21,534 nt of DNA from Christensenella sp. UBA1782 (GCA_002315475.1 DCGI01000055.1:6616-28149), one strand, 5' to 3'; positions 10,462 to 17,812 are shown, counted from the first letter of the stretch. Numbers and translations: made by a program. Notes: generated by a model not told the origin, from the sequence alone.

Positions 10462-11595
10462 ATGGTACCGTTCGCAGTCATAGGAATCGGCAGAATGGGC
10501 GGAACGCACGCCCGTAATCTCGTCAACGGCAAAATGAAAAAAGCCAAACTCGTCGCGGTGTGTGACATTGACAAAGAGAAGGTGGACGCCTTCTGCAAAA
10601 AGCATCCCGACGTAAAAGGCTTCTATTCCCACAAAGACCTCTTGGCGTGGGGACAAGCCAAAGCGGTCATGATTGCCGTCCCCCACTACTTTCACGGCGA
10701 CATAGCGAAAGACTGCTTGACGGCGGGCATCCATACCGTCGTGGAAAAGCCCCTCACCGTCACCACCAAAGAGGGGAAAGAGGTCATCGAAACGGCAGCT
10801 CGCCACCCCGACGCCTATTTCGGCATGATGTTCAATCAACGTACCAATCGGATGTACCGCAAAGCCAAGAAACTCATCGAAAGCGGAGCCATCGGAGAAA
10901 TCCAACGTGCCAACTACGTCATCACCGACTGGTACCGTTCGCAAGCCTATTACAATCAAGGCGGCTGGAGAGCCAGCTGGGCGGGAGAAGGCGGCGGCAC
11001 CCTCATCAATCAATGCGTGCATCAACTCGACCTCATCCAGTGGCTGCTCGGCATGCCCGAAAAAATCACCTCGTGTTGCAAAACCGTCGGCAGAAACATC
11101 TCCACCGAAAACGACCTGTACGCCGTCTTCGGCTATAAGAATTTCGACTGCTATTTCTGCGCTTCCACGCACGAACTGCCGGGCGAAAACCGCTTTACCG
11201 TCGTCGGCACGAAAGGTACCGTCGTCATCGGCAGTCACACCATGCGTTATACCCTGCTTGAAAAATCGGAACCCCAAGTCAACGCCGAAACGACGAAGGG
11301 CTACGGCAACACCAAACGGCACAAACACTTCTGTACCTACGGTCCCGTTCGCCTTCTCAACGACCTGATTTTCGGACAACAACGGCGCGTGATAGACGCC
11401 TTTGCCAAAGCCGTCGACAAACAAGACCGAAACCTCGTCGTAGCGGAAGGATCGGAAGGTATCAAGGCGCTGACTTTGATCAACGGTATCTATCTCTCAA
11501 ACTGGAAAAAAGAAACCGTTACGCTTCCGTTTGACGACGACGAATACGCAAAATTGTTATCCGAACACGTACAAGCGGAATCCCAAAACAAGTAA
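10462..11595 (+). CDS. Gfo/Idh/MocA family NAD(P)-dependent oxidoreductase
   Basis: 377 residues. The N-terminal Rossmann fold is shown by GIGRMG (8-13) and an acidic end of strand beta-2 (VCDID, 33-37). The family's EKP motif lies at 95-97 with the catalytic Lys96. The second-domain signature GGGTLINQCVHQLD (177-190) keeps His187 and Asp190 of the G.(L/D)(D)xGxHxxD pattern, but has Asn183 where Asp is usual. Such enzymes oxidise or reduce sugars, inositols and related polyols. The exact substrate cannot be told from sequence. The start ATG follows AAAGGAGA at 10443-10450, inside the end of the upstream gene, so translation is probably coupled. Pairing with a phosphodiesterase-like gene suggests a route that releases and then oxidises a polyol or sugar, which is inference only. 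A hairpin terminator follows at 11612-11667. Confidence 0.93.
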   Translation: MVPFAVIGIGRMGGTHARNLVNGKMKKAKLVAVCDIDKEKVDAFCKKHPDVKGFYSHKDLLAWGQAKAVMIAVPHYFHGDIAKDCLTAGIHTVVEKPLTVTTKEGKEVIETAARHPDAYFGMMFNQRTNRMYRKAKKLIESGAIGEIQRANYVITDWYRSQAYYNQGGWRASWAGEGGGTLINQCVHQLDLIQWLLGMPEKITSCCKTVGRNISTENDLYAVFGYKNFDCYFCASTHELPGENRFTVVGTKGTVVIGSHTMRYTLLEKSEPQVNAETTKGYGNTKRHKHFCTYGPVRLLNDLIFGQQRRVIDAFAKAVDKQDRNLVVAEGSEGIKALTLINGIYLSNWKKETVTLPFDDDEYAKLLSEHVQAESQNK

Positions 11596-11611
11596 AAAAC
11601 ACCTTTTTAAC

Positions 11612-11667
11612 AAAAAAATAACGCCCTCATCGCATCGGGTTTCCCGAAAAGCGAGAGGGCGTTTTTC
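11612..11667. terminator. Bidirectional intrinsic terminator between converging genes
   Basis: The stem ACGCCCTC (11621-11628) pairs with GAGGGCGT (11655-11662). Inner pairs CGC/GCG (11631-11633 with 11651-11653) and CGGG/CCCG (11636-11639 with 11643-11646) extend it. A T run follows on the plus strand (11662-11666), and an A run (11612-11618) gives a T run on the minus strand. It can therefore end both the oxidoreductase transcript and the opposing CYTH transcript. Confidence 0.85.
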
Positions 11668-11705
11668 AAAAGAGGCGCGGGGAGAATGTGTCTCCCCGCC
11701 CCCTC

Positions 11706-12188
11706 CTAATTATTCTTAGAAAGTCGATGATTGGTATAACGTTTGTCGCAACTGACGTCGGCAAGGACGGTAACGAAATCGGGCAAAAGGACTTCTTGTT
11801 TTTCATCGGAAAGTTCTATCTCCAACACCGCTTGTTCCGACCAAAAAGGATAGACGTCGATTTCGTAACAAACCCCGTTTCGCCGAACGACGTATCTTCT
11901 TTTTTGCAGGGTATGGCAGGTAGGATCGGCACGAAGCAAAAGGTCGGTATACTCCTCTTCGGTAATCCTTTCTTCGATTTCTTCTCGAGTTATCGCACCG
12001 ACGTCCTTTTTGGACGTATGGGTATACTCGATGCGGTCACGCCACACCCGTTTTCGTACCCGTTCCGATCCCGTATCGGTGGCGAGATAGGTTTGCTCTA
12101 TCTCCGAAACCTCACAGCAAGGCAGACTTTCCAAAAAGGAAAGATCGGGGTATTTTATTAAAAATTTCTTTTCGATTTCTAACGACAT
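11706..12188 (-). CDS. CYTH-domain protein (triphosphate-tunnel family)
   Basis: 160 residues from the ATG at 12188. The start gives MSLEIEKKFLI, which matches the conserved N-terminus of the family with the E-x-E-x-K metal and phosphate signature (Glu4, Glu6, Lys8). Further tunnel-type charged strands are visible: ERVRKR, TREEIEERI, LQKRRYVVR, YEIDVY and LEIEL. CYTH proteins bind triphosphate compounds with Mg2+. Members include inorganic triphosphatases, thiamine-triphosphatases and class IV adenylate cyclases, and sequence alone does not choose among them. It lies 42 bp after the hydrolase gene on the same strand, so probably shares its transcript. No Shine-Dalgarno sequence is evident. 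An in-frame TTG at 12209 would add seven residues but also lacks a good site. Confidence 0.88.
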   Translation of the reverse strand: MSLEIEKKFLIKYPDLSFLESLPCCEVSEIEQTYLATDTGSERVRKRVWRDRIEYTHTSKKDVGAITREEIEERITEEEYTDLLLRADPTCHTLQKRRYVVRRNGVCYEIDVYPFWSEQAVLEIELSDEKQEVLLPDFVTVLADVSCDKRYTNHRLSKNN

Positions 12189-12230
12189 TTTGTATGTTTG
12201 GGTTTTCAAAATGCAATGTTTGGTTGCCTA

Positions 12231-13037
12231 TTACATATATTTTTTGGTAAAAGCCAAAGCTTTGTCCAACCACCCTTCGGCACTGGTTCCCGTAGCGATA
12301 CCCTTTCCGTGCCCGCCCGTCGGGTAAACTTCTTTTTCACAAGGCACGCCGACCTTTTGCAGAGCTTCCGCAAGCAATTCGGTATTTGCCGGCGGCACGC
12401 AGGAATCGTCGGCACAACACCAAACGAAGGTCGCCGGATAGTCCTTATCGACGTTCTTTTCCACCGAATACGGCTCTGCTTTTTTACTGTCGCACACGAG
12501 CAAAGCTTCCTTTGTACCGGCATGGGTTTCTTCCCCCATGGAAACGACGGGGTACGCGAGAATGGCTACGGTCGGTTTTTTCACACCGAACGAAGCATAA
12601 CCGACGTTCTTCAAGCCGAAACTTGCGGCAAGATGCCCACCCGCCGAAAAGCCGACGACGCCGTATTCTTCGGTTTCAAAGCCGAATTCTCGTTGATGCG
12701 CAAAAATATATTTGACCAAAGCGGCGGCATCCGTTTGCGGGTTGGGTGCTTTGGCATGCGGAAATACCCGATACCGTAATACGAAAGCGTTGTACCCGCG
12801 ACGATTCAGTTCTTCCGCAAAATGCACACCCTCGTGTCCCATTGCCACGCCGTGATACGCCCCGCCGGGAATAACGATATATAAAGGTGCTTTCTCGTCT
12901 ATAATAAACGCATACCCGTCGGTATTTTTTTTGCTCGGATCGGCGTTTTTCTCCTCCTCCGAATAGAACGAAAACCGTCTGTCTGCGTATAACCGCTCAA
13001 TCTTCTTTAACTCTTGATTTCTCCTGAATAAACACAT
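12231..13037 (-). CDS. Alpha/beta hydrolase, acetyl-esterase-like
   Basis: 268 residues, starting at ATG 13037 with AAGGAGG at 13044-13050. The alpha/beta hydrolase signs are an oxyanion-hole segment IPGGAYHGV (56-64), the nucleophile elbow GFSAGGH (129-135, Ser131), an acid in the CADDS segment (Asp210 or Asp211) and the catalytic His243 in GGHGKG. The arrangement and length fit the esterase/BD-FAE-like group, which includes acetyl-xylan and other carbohydrate esterases. No signal peptide is visible, so it should act on imported or intracellular esters. First gene of a minus-strand pair with the CYTH gene. It diverges from an O-acetyltransferase, so an acetyl-sugar theme is possible but unproven. 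Confidence 0.9.
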   Translation of the reverse strand: MCLFRRNQELKKIERLYADRRFSFYSEEEKNADPSKKNTDGYAFIIDEKAPLYIVIPGGAYHGVAMGHEGVHFAEELNRRGYNAFVLRYRVFPHAKAPNPQTDAAALVKYIFAHQREFGFETEEYGVVGFSAGGHLAASFGLKNVGYASFGVKKPTVAILAYPVVSMGEETHAGTKEALLVCDSKKAEPYSVEKNVDKDYPATFVWCCADDSCVPPANTELLAEALQKVGVPCEKEVYPTGGHGKGIATGTSAEGWLDKALAFTKKYM

Positions 13038-13059
13038 AAACTACCTCCTTGTTTTCCCT

Positions 13060-13088
13060 ATTGTACCATATCTCCTACCGAATTTCAA
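13060..13088 (-). promoter_or_regulatory. Promoter of the alpha/beta hydrolase / CYTH unit
   Basis: Minus-strand -35 TTGAAA (13083-13088), a 17-bp spacer and -10 TACAAT (13060-13065). The predicted start is near 13053, leaving a short leader that contains the ribosome site. Confidence 0.8.
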
Positions 13089-13165
13089 TATCTTTTCTCT
13101 TTCGTTCGGTAAGTCATCCGTCGGGGACGCTTCCGTCTTTATCAAAAGAGAACGTTCCTTTCGAG

Positions 13166-13184
13166 GAGAAAAAGAATTTTTCTC
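13166..13184. promoter_or_regulatory. Palindrome between divergent promoters, possible operator
   Basis: GAGAAAAA and TTTTTCTC form a perfect 8-bp inverted repeat around GAA. It sits between the hydrolase promoter and the acetyltransferase promoter. It could be a regulator site or a hairpin. No factor can be assigned. Confidence 0.3.
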
Positions 13185-13210
13185 GCACGGTGCCCCAAAC
13201 CTCGGGCTTA

Positions 13211-13239
13211 TTGACAGAGCGGGGTTCCCATGGTACAAT
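13211..13239 (+). promoter_or_regulatory. Promoter of the O-acetyltransferase gene
   Basis: A consensus -35 TTGACA (13211-13216), a 17-bp spacer and -10 TACAAT (13234-13239). The start near 13246 gives a leader of about 26 nt and excludes starts upstream of 13272. Confidence 0.88.
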
Positions 13240-13271
13240 AAGATATATTGATTGATATTCGGAGGTTTTGT

Positions 13272-13901
13272 ATGGACTTAGAGCCGATTTTCGAGCAAAT
13301 GCACAGCGGGCAGATTTATTATCCGTCCGAGCCGAAACTGATGGTGAAACAATTTCGACACTTGAACAAGCTCCGTTTTTTTAACGCAACGCCCTGTTCC
13401 CCGCTCGGGTACGCCCTTAGGACGTTCCTTTTGAAAAAAATGTTTGCCGAAGTCGGAGAAGGTTGTTACATAGAACCGCCTTTTTACGCCAACTGGGGCG
13501 GGAAGCACGTTCATTTCGGAAAAAACGTCTACGCCAATTTTCACTTGACCTGCGTGGACGATACCCATATTTACGTAGGCGATAATACCATGATCGGGCC
13601 GAACGTTACCCTTGTGACGGCGGCGCATCCCGTTTCGCCCGCATTACGGGAAAAAGCATACCAGTACAACAAACCCGTCCGCATCGGAAAGAATTGTTGG
13701 TTGGGGGCGAACGTGACCGTCCTGCCCGGTGTACAGATCGGTGACAATTCCGTCATCGGTGCGGGATCCGTCGTAACGAAAGATATACCCGCAAACGTGG
13801 TAGCGGTGGGCGTCCCTGCGAAGGTTCTGCGTCCCATTACCGACCAAGACGACGCCGTTTACGACAAGGTTCAACGGATTCCGCCGAAACTCTTCCTATA
13901 A
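13272..13901 (+). CDS. Maltose/galactoside O-acetyltransferase (LacA/Maa type, hexapeptide repeat)
   Basis: 209 residues, with GGAGG at 13261-13265 seven bases before the ATG. The N-terminal helical maltose-acetyltransferase segment (about 1-60) is followed by left-handed beta-helix hexapeptide repeats, for example VGDNTMIGPNV, IGKNCWLGANV and IGDNSVIGAGS. His119 in TAAHP is the expected catalytic histidine. ANF (88-90) and the Asp pair at 96-97 also match the family. The enzyme transfers acetyl from acetyl-CoA to a sugar hydroxyl in the cytoplasm. The acceptor sugar cannot be read from sequence. It appears monocistronic: the serS promoter follows its stop at once. Length is close to the usual 180-210. 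Confidence 0.93.
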   Translation: MDLEPIFEQMHSGQIYYPSEPKLMVKQFRHLNKLRFFNATPCSPLGYALRTFLLKKMFAEVGEGCYIEPPFYANWGGKHVHFGKNVYANFHLTCVDDTHIYVGDNTMIGPNVTLVTAAHPVSPALREKAYQYNKPVRIGKNCWLGANVTVLPGVQIGDNSVIGAGSVVTKDIPANVVAVGVPAKVLRPITDQDDAVYDKVQRIPPKLFL

Positions 13902-13916
13902 ATTTCGGCATTTTTA

Positions 13917-13945
13917 TTGCTTTATAACTTTTTATATAGTAAAAT
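13917..13945 (+). promoter_or_regulatory. Promoter of the serS operon
   Basis: -35 TTGCTT (13917-13922), a 17-bp spacer and -10 TAAAAT (13940-13945), beginning 16 bp after the acetyltransferase stop. Only about 33 nt of leader precede serS, too short for a serine T-box. The ribosome site GGAGGA is at 13969-13974. Confidence 0.75.
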
Positions 13946-13984
13946 AGTAAAAATTGTATAAAACATTCGGAGGAATTTTATTTT

Positions 13985-15247
13985 ATGTTAGATTTACGAT
14001 TTGTATGCGATCACATCGATCTCGTCAAAGACAAACTTGCTAAACGAAACAGCACTCTCGACATCAGCGAAATAGCCACCCTTGCCGAATCCCGTCGCAC
14101 CATCATCCGTACGGTAGAAACCCTGAAAGCCGAAAAGAATCGTGCCAGCGAATCGATCGCTCAGATGAAACGCAACAAACAACCCTGCGACGACGTCATC
14201 GCCGATATGAAACAAAAAGGCGAAGAAATCAAAAAACTGGACGCCGAGCTTGCCACCGTCGAAGCAAGACTGACCGAACTTATGTACTTGATTCCCAACC
14301 TTGTCGACGACAGCCTTCCTTACGGAAAAGATTCCGACGACAACGTAGAAGTCCGCAGATTCTTAGAGCCGACCAAGTTTGATTTCGAACCCCTCGCCCA
14401 TTGGGACATCGGCGAAAAGTACGGCATCCTCGATGCCAAGCAAGCCGCCAAAATCACGGGAGGACGTTTCACCGTCTATCACGGTTTGGGCGCAAGACTG
14501 GAAAGAGCCGTCATCAATTTGATGCTCGACACCCACACCGCCAACGGTTATGAAGAAGTTTTCCCGCCTTTCATGGTGAATCGCGATTCCATGCTCGGTA
14601 CCGGTCAACTTCCGAAATTCGAAGAAGATATGTACGCCGTCAAAGGAACCGATTACTTCCTTGTTCCTACGGCGGAAGTCCCCGTCACCAACCTGCATCG
14701 TGACGAAATCCTGAACGTAAACGACTTACCCATTCGCTACTGTGCTTATACCGCCTGTTTCCGCGGGGAAGCGGGAAGCGCCGGCAGAGATACGCGCGGC
14801 GTCATCCGTCAACACCAATTCAACAAAGTGGAACTTGTCAAGTTTTCTCATCCCGATCACAGCTGGGAAGAATTGGAATCGTTGACCAACGAAGCCGAAC
14901 TCGTTTTGCAAAAACTTCGCCTGCCCTACCGCGTCGTTTGCCTCTGTACCGGCGACGTCGGATTCGGCTCGGCAAAGACCTACGATATAGAAGTTTGGAT
15001 GCCCTCGTATAACCGTTTTGTGGAAATTTCTTCTTGCAGTAACTACGTCGATTTCCAAGCCCGTCGTGCCAATATTCGTTTCCGCGACACCGACGGCAAA
15101 GTTAAGCTCGTCCATACCCTGAACGGCAGCGGACTCGCCGCCGGCAGAACCACCGCCGCCATTCTCGAAAACTATCAAAATGCCGACGGTACCATTACCA
15201 TACCCGAGGTACTTCGTCCTTATATGGGTATCGATAAAATCGGATGA
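13985..15247 (+). CDS. serS: Seryl-tRNA synthetase
   Basis: 420 residues, full length for a class II seryl-tRNA synthetase, which charges tRNA-Ser with serine in the cytoplasm. The N-terminal antiparallel coiled-coil arm that grips the tRNA variable arm spans about 27-100. The catalytic core shows the TAE serine-binding loop (229-231), motif 2 starting FRGEAGSAGRDTRG (259-272) and motif 3 NGSGLAAGRTTAAILEN (380-396). It is the first gene of a five-gene run. Its TGA overlaps the ATG of the next gene by four bases, indicating coupled translation. Confidence 0.98.
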   Translation: MLDLRFVCDHIDLVKDKLAKRNSTLDISEIATLAESRRTIIRTVETLKAEKNRASESIAQMKRNKQPCDDVIADMKQKGEEIKKLDAELATVEARLTELMYLIPNLVDDSLPYGKDSDDNVEVRRFLEPTKFDFEPLAHWDIGEKYGILDAKQAAKITGGRFTVYHGLGARLERAVINLMLDTHTANGYEEVFPPFMVNRDSMLGTGQLPKFEEDMYAVKGTDYFLVPTAEVPVTNLHRDEILNVNDLPIRYCAYTACFRGEAGSAGRDTRGVIRQHQFNKVELVKFSHPDHSWEELESLTNEAELVLQKLRLPYRVVCLCTGDVGFGSAKTYDIEVWMPSYNRFVEISSCSNYVDFQARRANIRFRDTDGKVKLVHTLNGSGLAAGRTTAAILENYQNADGTITIPEVLRPYMGIDKIG

Positions 15248-15969
15248 AAAACCACTTTGGCGGAACCTTTTTCGATATTTTCGGCTCCATATTCAAGGGG
15301 TTCGGAACCCTAATCTTTGGGATTATTCGGTTGCTCTTGAAATGCCTGCTCTTTTTCGGATTGTGGGTTCCGCTTCTGTATGCCGTTTTGGGCGTCATAC
15401 TGTATTACGTCTGTCATTTTGACATTTTTGATTTCTCCACGTACAGCATCCTCTACCTTTCGGGAGGGGTTGCTTGCGTGGTTTGCATGATTATCATCAC
15501 CATAACGAACGCCATCGTACGACCGGCGAAAAAAGCATTTTCCGCCGATCCCGAACAGGAAAAAATCAAGAAAGAACGGCGCAAAAAAAAGCCTTCTTCC
15601 CACCTGTGGGACAAACAGAAAGCGGCGGTAGAATCGGACACGCTGAGTCCCCCTTTGTCGGAGTCTTTCATGCCCGAAAAAAAGAGCTCTTTCTTGCATG
15701 ACGTTCCTTCTTATTTACCCACCATGCCTCCGGAAGAACCGAACGAAACCGTCGGGGCGGAAGATCCTTTTATGGATTGGTTACCGATAAAAAAAACGCC
15801 GGAAGCCAAGCCGCAGGTTGTCAAACAACCGAAAATGGAAAAACCGAAAATTTATTTCAGCACCCTTCGTCCCGATATTTTGGTATACGAATATAGCGAC
15901 CGTTTTGAACTGTACCGCATATCGGGCGACAACAAAGCCGTTCACGTCGGCGTGGAGTTTAAGGTATGA
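15244..15969 (+). CDS. Unknown membrane protein with two helices and a long charged tail
   Basis: 241 residues, not recognised. A Phe/Gly-rich, probably amphipathic start (1-28) leads into two strong membrane segments (about 31-57 and 67-91). A very basic stretch follows (IKKERRKKK, 108-116), then a Pro/Ser/Lys/Glu-rich, probably disordered region (117-200). The last 40 residues (PKIYFSTLRPDILVYEYSDR and on) look like a small beta-rich module. The positive-inside rule puts the tail in the cytoplasm. The start ATG overlaps the serS stop and the stop overlaps the next start, so it is embedded in the operon. Function unknown; it could anchor or recruit a partner at the membrane. Confidence 0.85.
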   Translation: MKNHFGGTFFDIFGSIFKGFGTLIFGIIRLLLKCLLFFGLWVPLLYAVLGVILYYVCHFDIFDFSTYSILYLSGGVACVVCMIIITITNAIVRPAKKAFSADPEQEKIKKERRKKKPSSHLWDKQKAAVESDTLSPPLSESFMPEKKSSFLHDVPSYLPTMPPEEPNETVGAEDPFMDWLPIKKTPEAKPQVVKQPKMEKPKIYFSTLRPDILVYEYSDRFELYRISGDNKAVHVGVEFKV

Positions 15970-16823
15970 AAAAACGAAAGACAAGAATATGGGAATTGGA
16001 TTTCATTCGAGGTTATGCCATTCTTATGGTTCTTGTCGACCATACCATGTATGACTTTCGGTATCTCTTTCCCGAGTGGAAAGGGAGCGGCATTGCCGTT
16101 TTGGAGTGGCTTAATAACGTCGGCACGCTCTATATGACGAGTGACGTGCGGTTTCTTTGGCGTCCCGCTTTCCTCTTTTTGTTCTTTTCGGTATCGGGCG
16201 TTTGTACCGCCTTTTCCCGAAACAATCTGCTGCGAGGTTTGCGACTTTTCGGCATTTCCGTCTTCGTCAGTATCGGCACCTATCTGGCACAACAATGGAC
16301 GGGAGAAAAGTGCTTTATTCTGCTGGGCGTTTTGCATTGCTTAGCCATAATCACCCTCTCCTATGCTCTCCTTCGCTTGCTTTTGGACGGAACCTTTACG
16401 TTGGTACGCAAAAAAAAGAAGGTGTCCGAACGGCTCGAACGGTGGATGCACTTTGCCGTTTTTCTCCTTCTCGCCGTCGCACTGTTTATCGTGAACGAAT
16501 TGTATAACGTCCGTTTTGTCGACGTTTTCGGCACCCAACACTTAACCATCGCCTACAATCACGACTGGCGAGGACTGTTTTTCTATGAACAAAGTTGGTG
16601 GACGGCGGATTATTTTCCGTTGTTTCCTTTTATTTCTTTCTTTTTCTTCGGGGCGTCTTTATCGAGCGTACTGTACCCGAAGAAAAAAAGTCTGCTACCG
16701 CGTTTGGACGGCAAATGGCATGCGGTATTTTCCTTTCCCGGTCGGTATTCCCTATGGATTTACCTACTCGGGCAAGTGGTAGCCATCGGCATTTGCTTCC
16801 TTTTGACGACGATACTTTTATAA
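15966..16823 (+). CDS. DUF1624 / heparan-alpha-glucosaminide N-acetyltransferase-like membrane protein
   Basis: 285 residues, rich in membrane segments (about seven). The N-terminus RIWELDFIRGYAILMVLVDH (7-26) carries the family signature: Asp12, Arg15-Gly16 and His26 in or beside the first helix. Relatives are predicted or proven to move acetyl groups across or at the membrane onto glycans, and they resemble acyltransferase-3 proteins. Substrate here is unknown. A basic loop (RKKKKVSERLERW) separates the middle helices. The gene overlaps its upstream neighbour by four bases, and DUF3842 starts 12 bases later. Confidence 0.85.
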   Translation: MKKRKTRIWELDFIRGYAILMVLVDHTMYDFRYLFPEWKGSGIAVLEWLNNVGTLYMTSDVRFLWRPAFLFLFFSVSGVCTAFSRNNLLRGLRLFGISVFVSIGTYLAQQWTGEKCFILLGVLHCLAIITLSYALLRLLLDGTFTLVRKKKKVSERLERWMHFAVFLLLAVALFIVNELYNVRFVDVFGTQHLTIAYNHDWRGLFFYEQSWWTADYFPLFPFISFFFFGASLSSVLYPKKKSLLPRLDGKWHAVFSFPGRYSLWIYLLGQVVAIGICFLLTTILL

Positions 16824-16835
16824 CGGAGGTTTTCT

Positions 16836-17246
16836 ATGAACGTTTTAGTGATAGACGGACAGGGCGGCAAGCTCGGCAAACTGCTTTGTGAAGAAATCAA
16901 AAAAGCCTTACCGACGATAACGATTACCGCCGTCGGTACCAATGCCGCAGCCACTTCTGCCATGCAGAAGGGCGGTGCCGACCGAGTCGCCACCGGAGAA
17001 AACCCCGTCGTCGTCGCCTGCCGCAAAGCGAGCGTGATCGTCGGGCCGATTGGCATCGTCATCGCCGATGCTCTGCTCGGCGAAATCACGCCCACCATCG
17101 CTCACGCTATCGGCTCCTCCGACGCCAAGAAAATTTTGATTCCTCTCAATCAATGCAACAATATCGTCGCCGGCACAAAGAATATCCCTTTTGCCGACAT
17201 TATTCAAGATGCCGTTGCCACCCTAAAAGAACTCTGCGAGGCGTAG
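16836..17246 (+). CDS. DUF3842 family protein
   Basis: 136 residues, starting six bases after GGAGG (16825-16829). The sequence matches the conserved small Clostridia family DUF3842: a Rossmann-like opening VLVIDGQGGKLG (3-14), then GTNAAATSAM, a VGPIGIV segment, and IGSSDAKKILIPLNQC near the C-terminus. The glycine-rich loop suggests nucleotide or cofactor binding, but the family has no established function that I know of. It lies in the serS operon, one base before the nuclease gene, so the two are surely co-expressed. Confidence 0.88.
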   Translation: MNVLVIDGQGGKLGKLLCEEIKKALPTITITAVGTNAAATSAMQKGGADRVATGENPVVVACRKASVIVGPIGIVIADALLGEITPTIAHAIGSSDAKKILIPLNQCNNIVAGTKNIPFADIIQDAVATLKELCEA

Positions 17247-17247
17247 T

Positions 17248-17637
17248 ATGGCTGTACGTTTGACAGGAAGCGAAAGCGAAGAACAACAAGCCTTGTTTCA
17301 ATGGGCGACCTTGATGACGGGACGCTATCCCGAACTGGAACTCCTCTATCACGTGCCGAACGGCGGTGCAAGGAATCCCGCTACCGCAGGACGATTAAAA
17401 GCCGAAGGCGTCAAAGCCGGCGTCCCCGACGTTTGCCTACCCGTCCCGAGAGGTATCTATCATGGATTATATATCGAAATGAAAGTCAAACCGAATCGCC
17501 CCACCAAAGACCAACTGCACTGGTTGGAACTTCTTTCCCGACAAGGTCATAAAACCGCCGTCTGTTATAGCTGGAAAGAAGCCTCTGCCCTTTTAGAAAA
17601 ATATCTCGCCCTCCAATCGGGCGAGATACTCGAATGA
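17248..17637 (+). CDS. VRR-NUC domain nuclease (PD-(D/E)xK fold)
   Basis: 129 residues, almost entirely one VRR-NUC domain. Visible signs are an N-terminal SESEEQQALFQW helix (Glu11/Glu12), HVPNGG (35-40), G-V-P-D (58-61, Asp61), YIEMK (75-79, Glu77 and Lys79) and a C-terminal helix with Gln89. These are the expected metal-binding and catalytic residues of the PD-(D/E)xK superfamily. Standalone versions are common in phages and in some bacterial genomes, where they are proposed structure-specific DNA nucleases. Here it is the last gene of a housekeeping-type operon with no other phage genes. A weak GAGG site (17238-17241) precedes the start. The last codons encode a perfect 10-bp hairpin (17602-17628). 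Confidence 0.9.
   Translation: MAVRLTGSESEEQQALFQWATLMTGRYPELELLYHVPNGGARNPATAGRLKAEGVKAGVPDVCLPVPRGIYHGLYIEMKVKPNRPTKDQLHWLELLSRQGHKTAVCYSWKEASALLEKYLALQSGEILE
17602..17628 (+). terminator. Strong hairpin in the 3' end of the nuclease gene (terminator-like, no T run)
   Basis: TATCTCGCCC (17602-17611) pairs perfectly with GGGCGAGATA (17619-17628) around a 7-nt loop. It lies inside the coding sequence, nine bases before the end of the stop codon. No U tract follows, so it is more likely an mRNA-stabilising or pausing hairpin than a classic terminator. Confidence 0.5.
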
Positions 17638-17654
17638 TTTGTTGAAAAATAAGA

Positions 17655-17701
17655 TTCGGAGAAGGAACCCTTTTTAGGAAAAAAGGTTATCCTCCTCCGA
17701 A
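17655..17701. repeat. Dispersed hairpin repeat, copy A
   Basis: The left arm runs from TTCGGAGAAGG to CCCTTTTT (17655-17675). The right arm runs from AAAAAAGG to CTCCGAA (about 17679-17701). They pair with small bulges. The downstream stretch CCTCCTCTTTCC followed by a T-rich run (17719-17732) could let it end the serS operon transcript. Related to copies B and C. Confidence 0.75.
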
Positions 17702-17739
17702 CCTCCTCTTTCCGGAATCTTTTTATTTTTTTAGGTTTT

Positions 17740-17812
17740 GCGGAGAGGAACCCTTTTTGAAAAAAGGTTTTCCTCTCCGCACCTCTCTTTCCAAAAACTT
17801 TTACTGCTTGTT
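17740..17812. repeat. Dispersed hairpin repeat, copy B with conserved tail
   Basis: GCGGAGAGGAA (from 17740) and TTCCTCTCCGC (to 17780) are perfectly complementary, enclosing CCCTTTTT/AAAAAAGG as in copy A. The tail at 17793-17812 (AAAAACTTTTAC, T, GCTTGTT) is shared with copy C near the right window end, differing at one base. Confidence 0.78.

Noticed and set aside
10405..11424. 339-codon minus-strand open frame
   Set aside because: Lies wholly opposite the well-supported oxidoreductase gene, has no family features and no ribosome site.
13248..13271. ATT start eight codons upstream of the acetyltransferase
   Set aside because: It would sit almost at the transcription start, and GGAGG lies between it and the ATG at 13272.
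13902..13984. T-box riboswitch upstream of serS
   Set aside because: The gap is only 83 bp and half of it is promoter. There is no room for a T-box fold and no terminator stem.
17248..17637. Prophage or defence island suggested by the VRR-NUC gene
   Set aside because: No integrase, structural, methylase or other defence genes nearby. The gene is tightly packed into a housekeeping-type operon.
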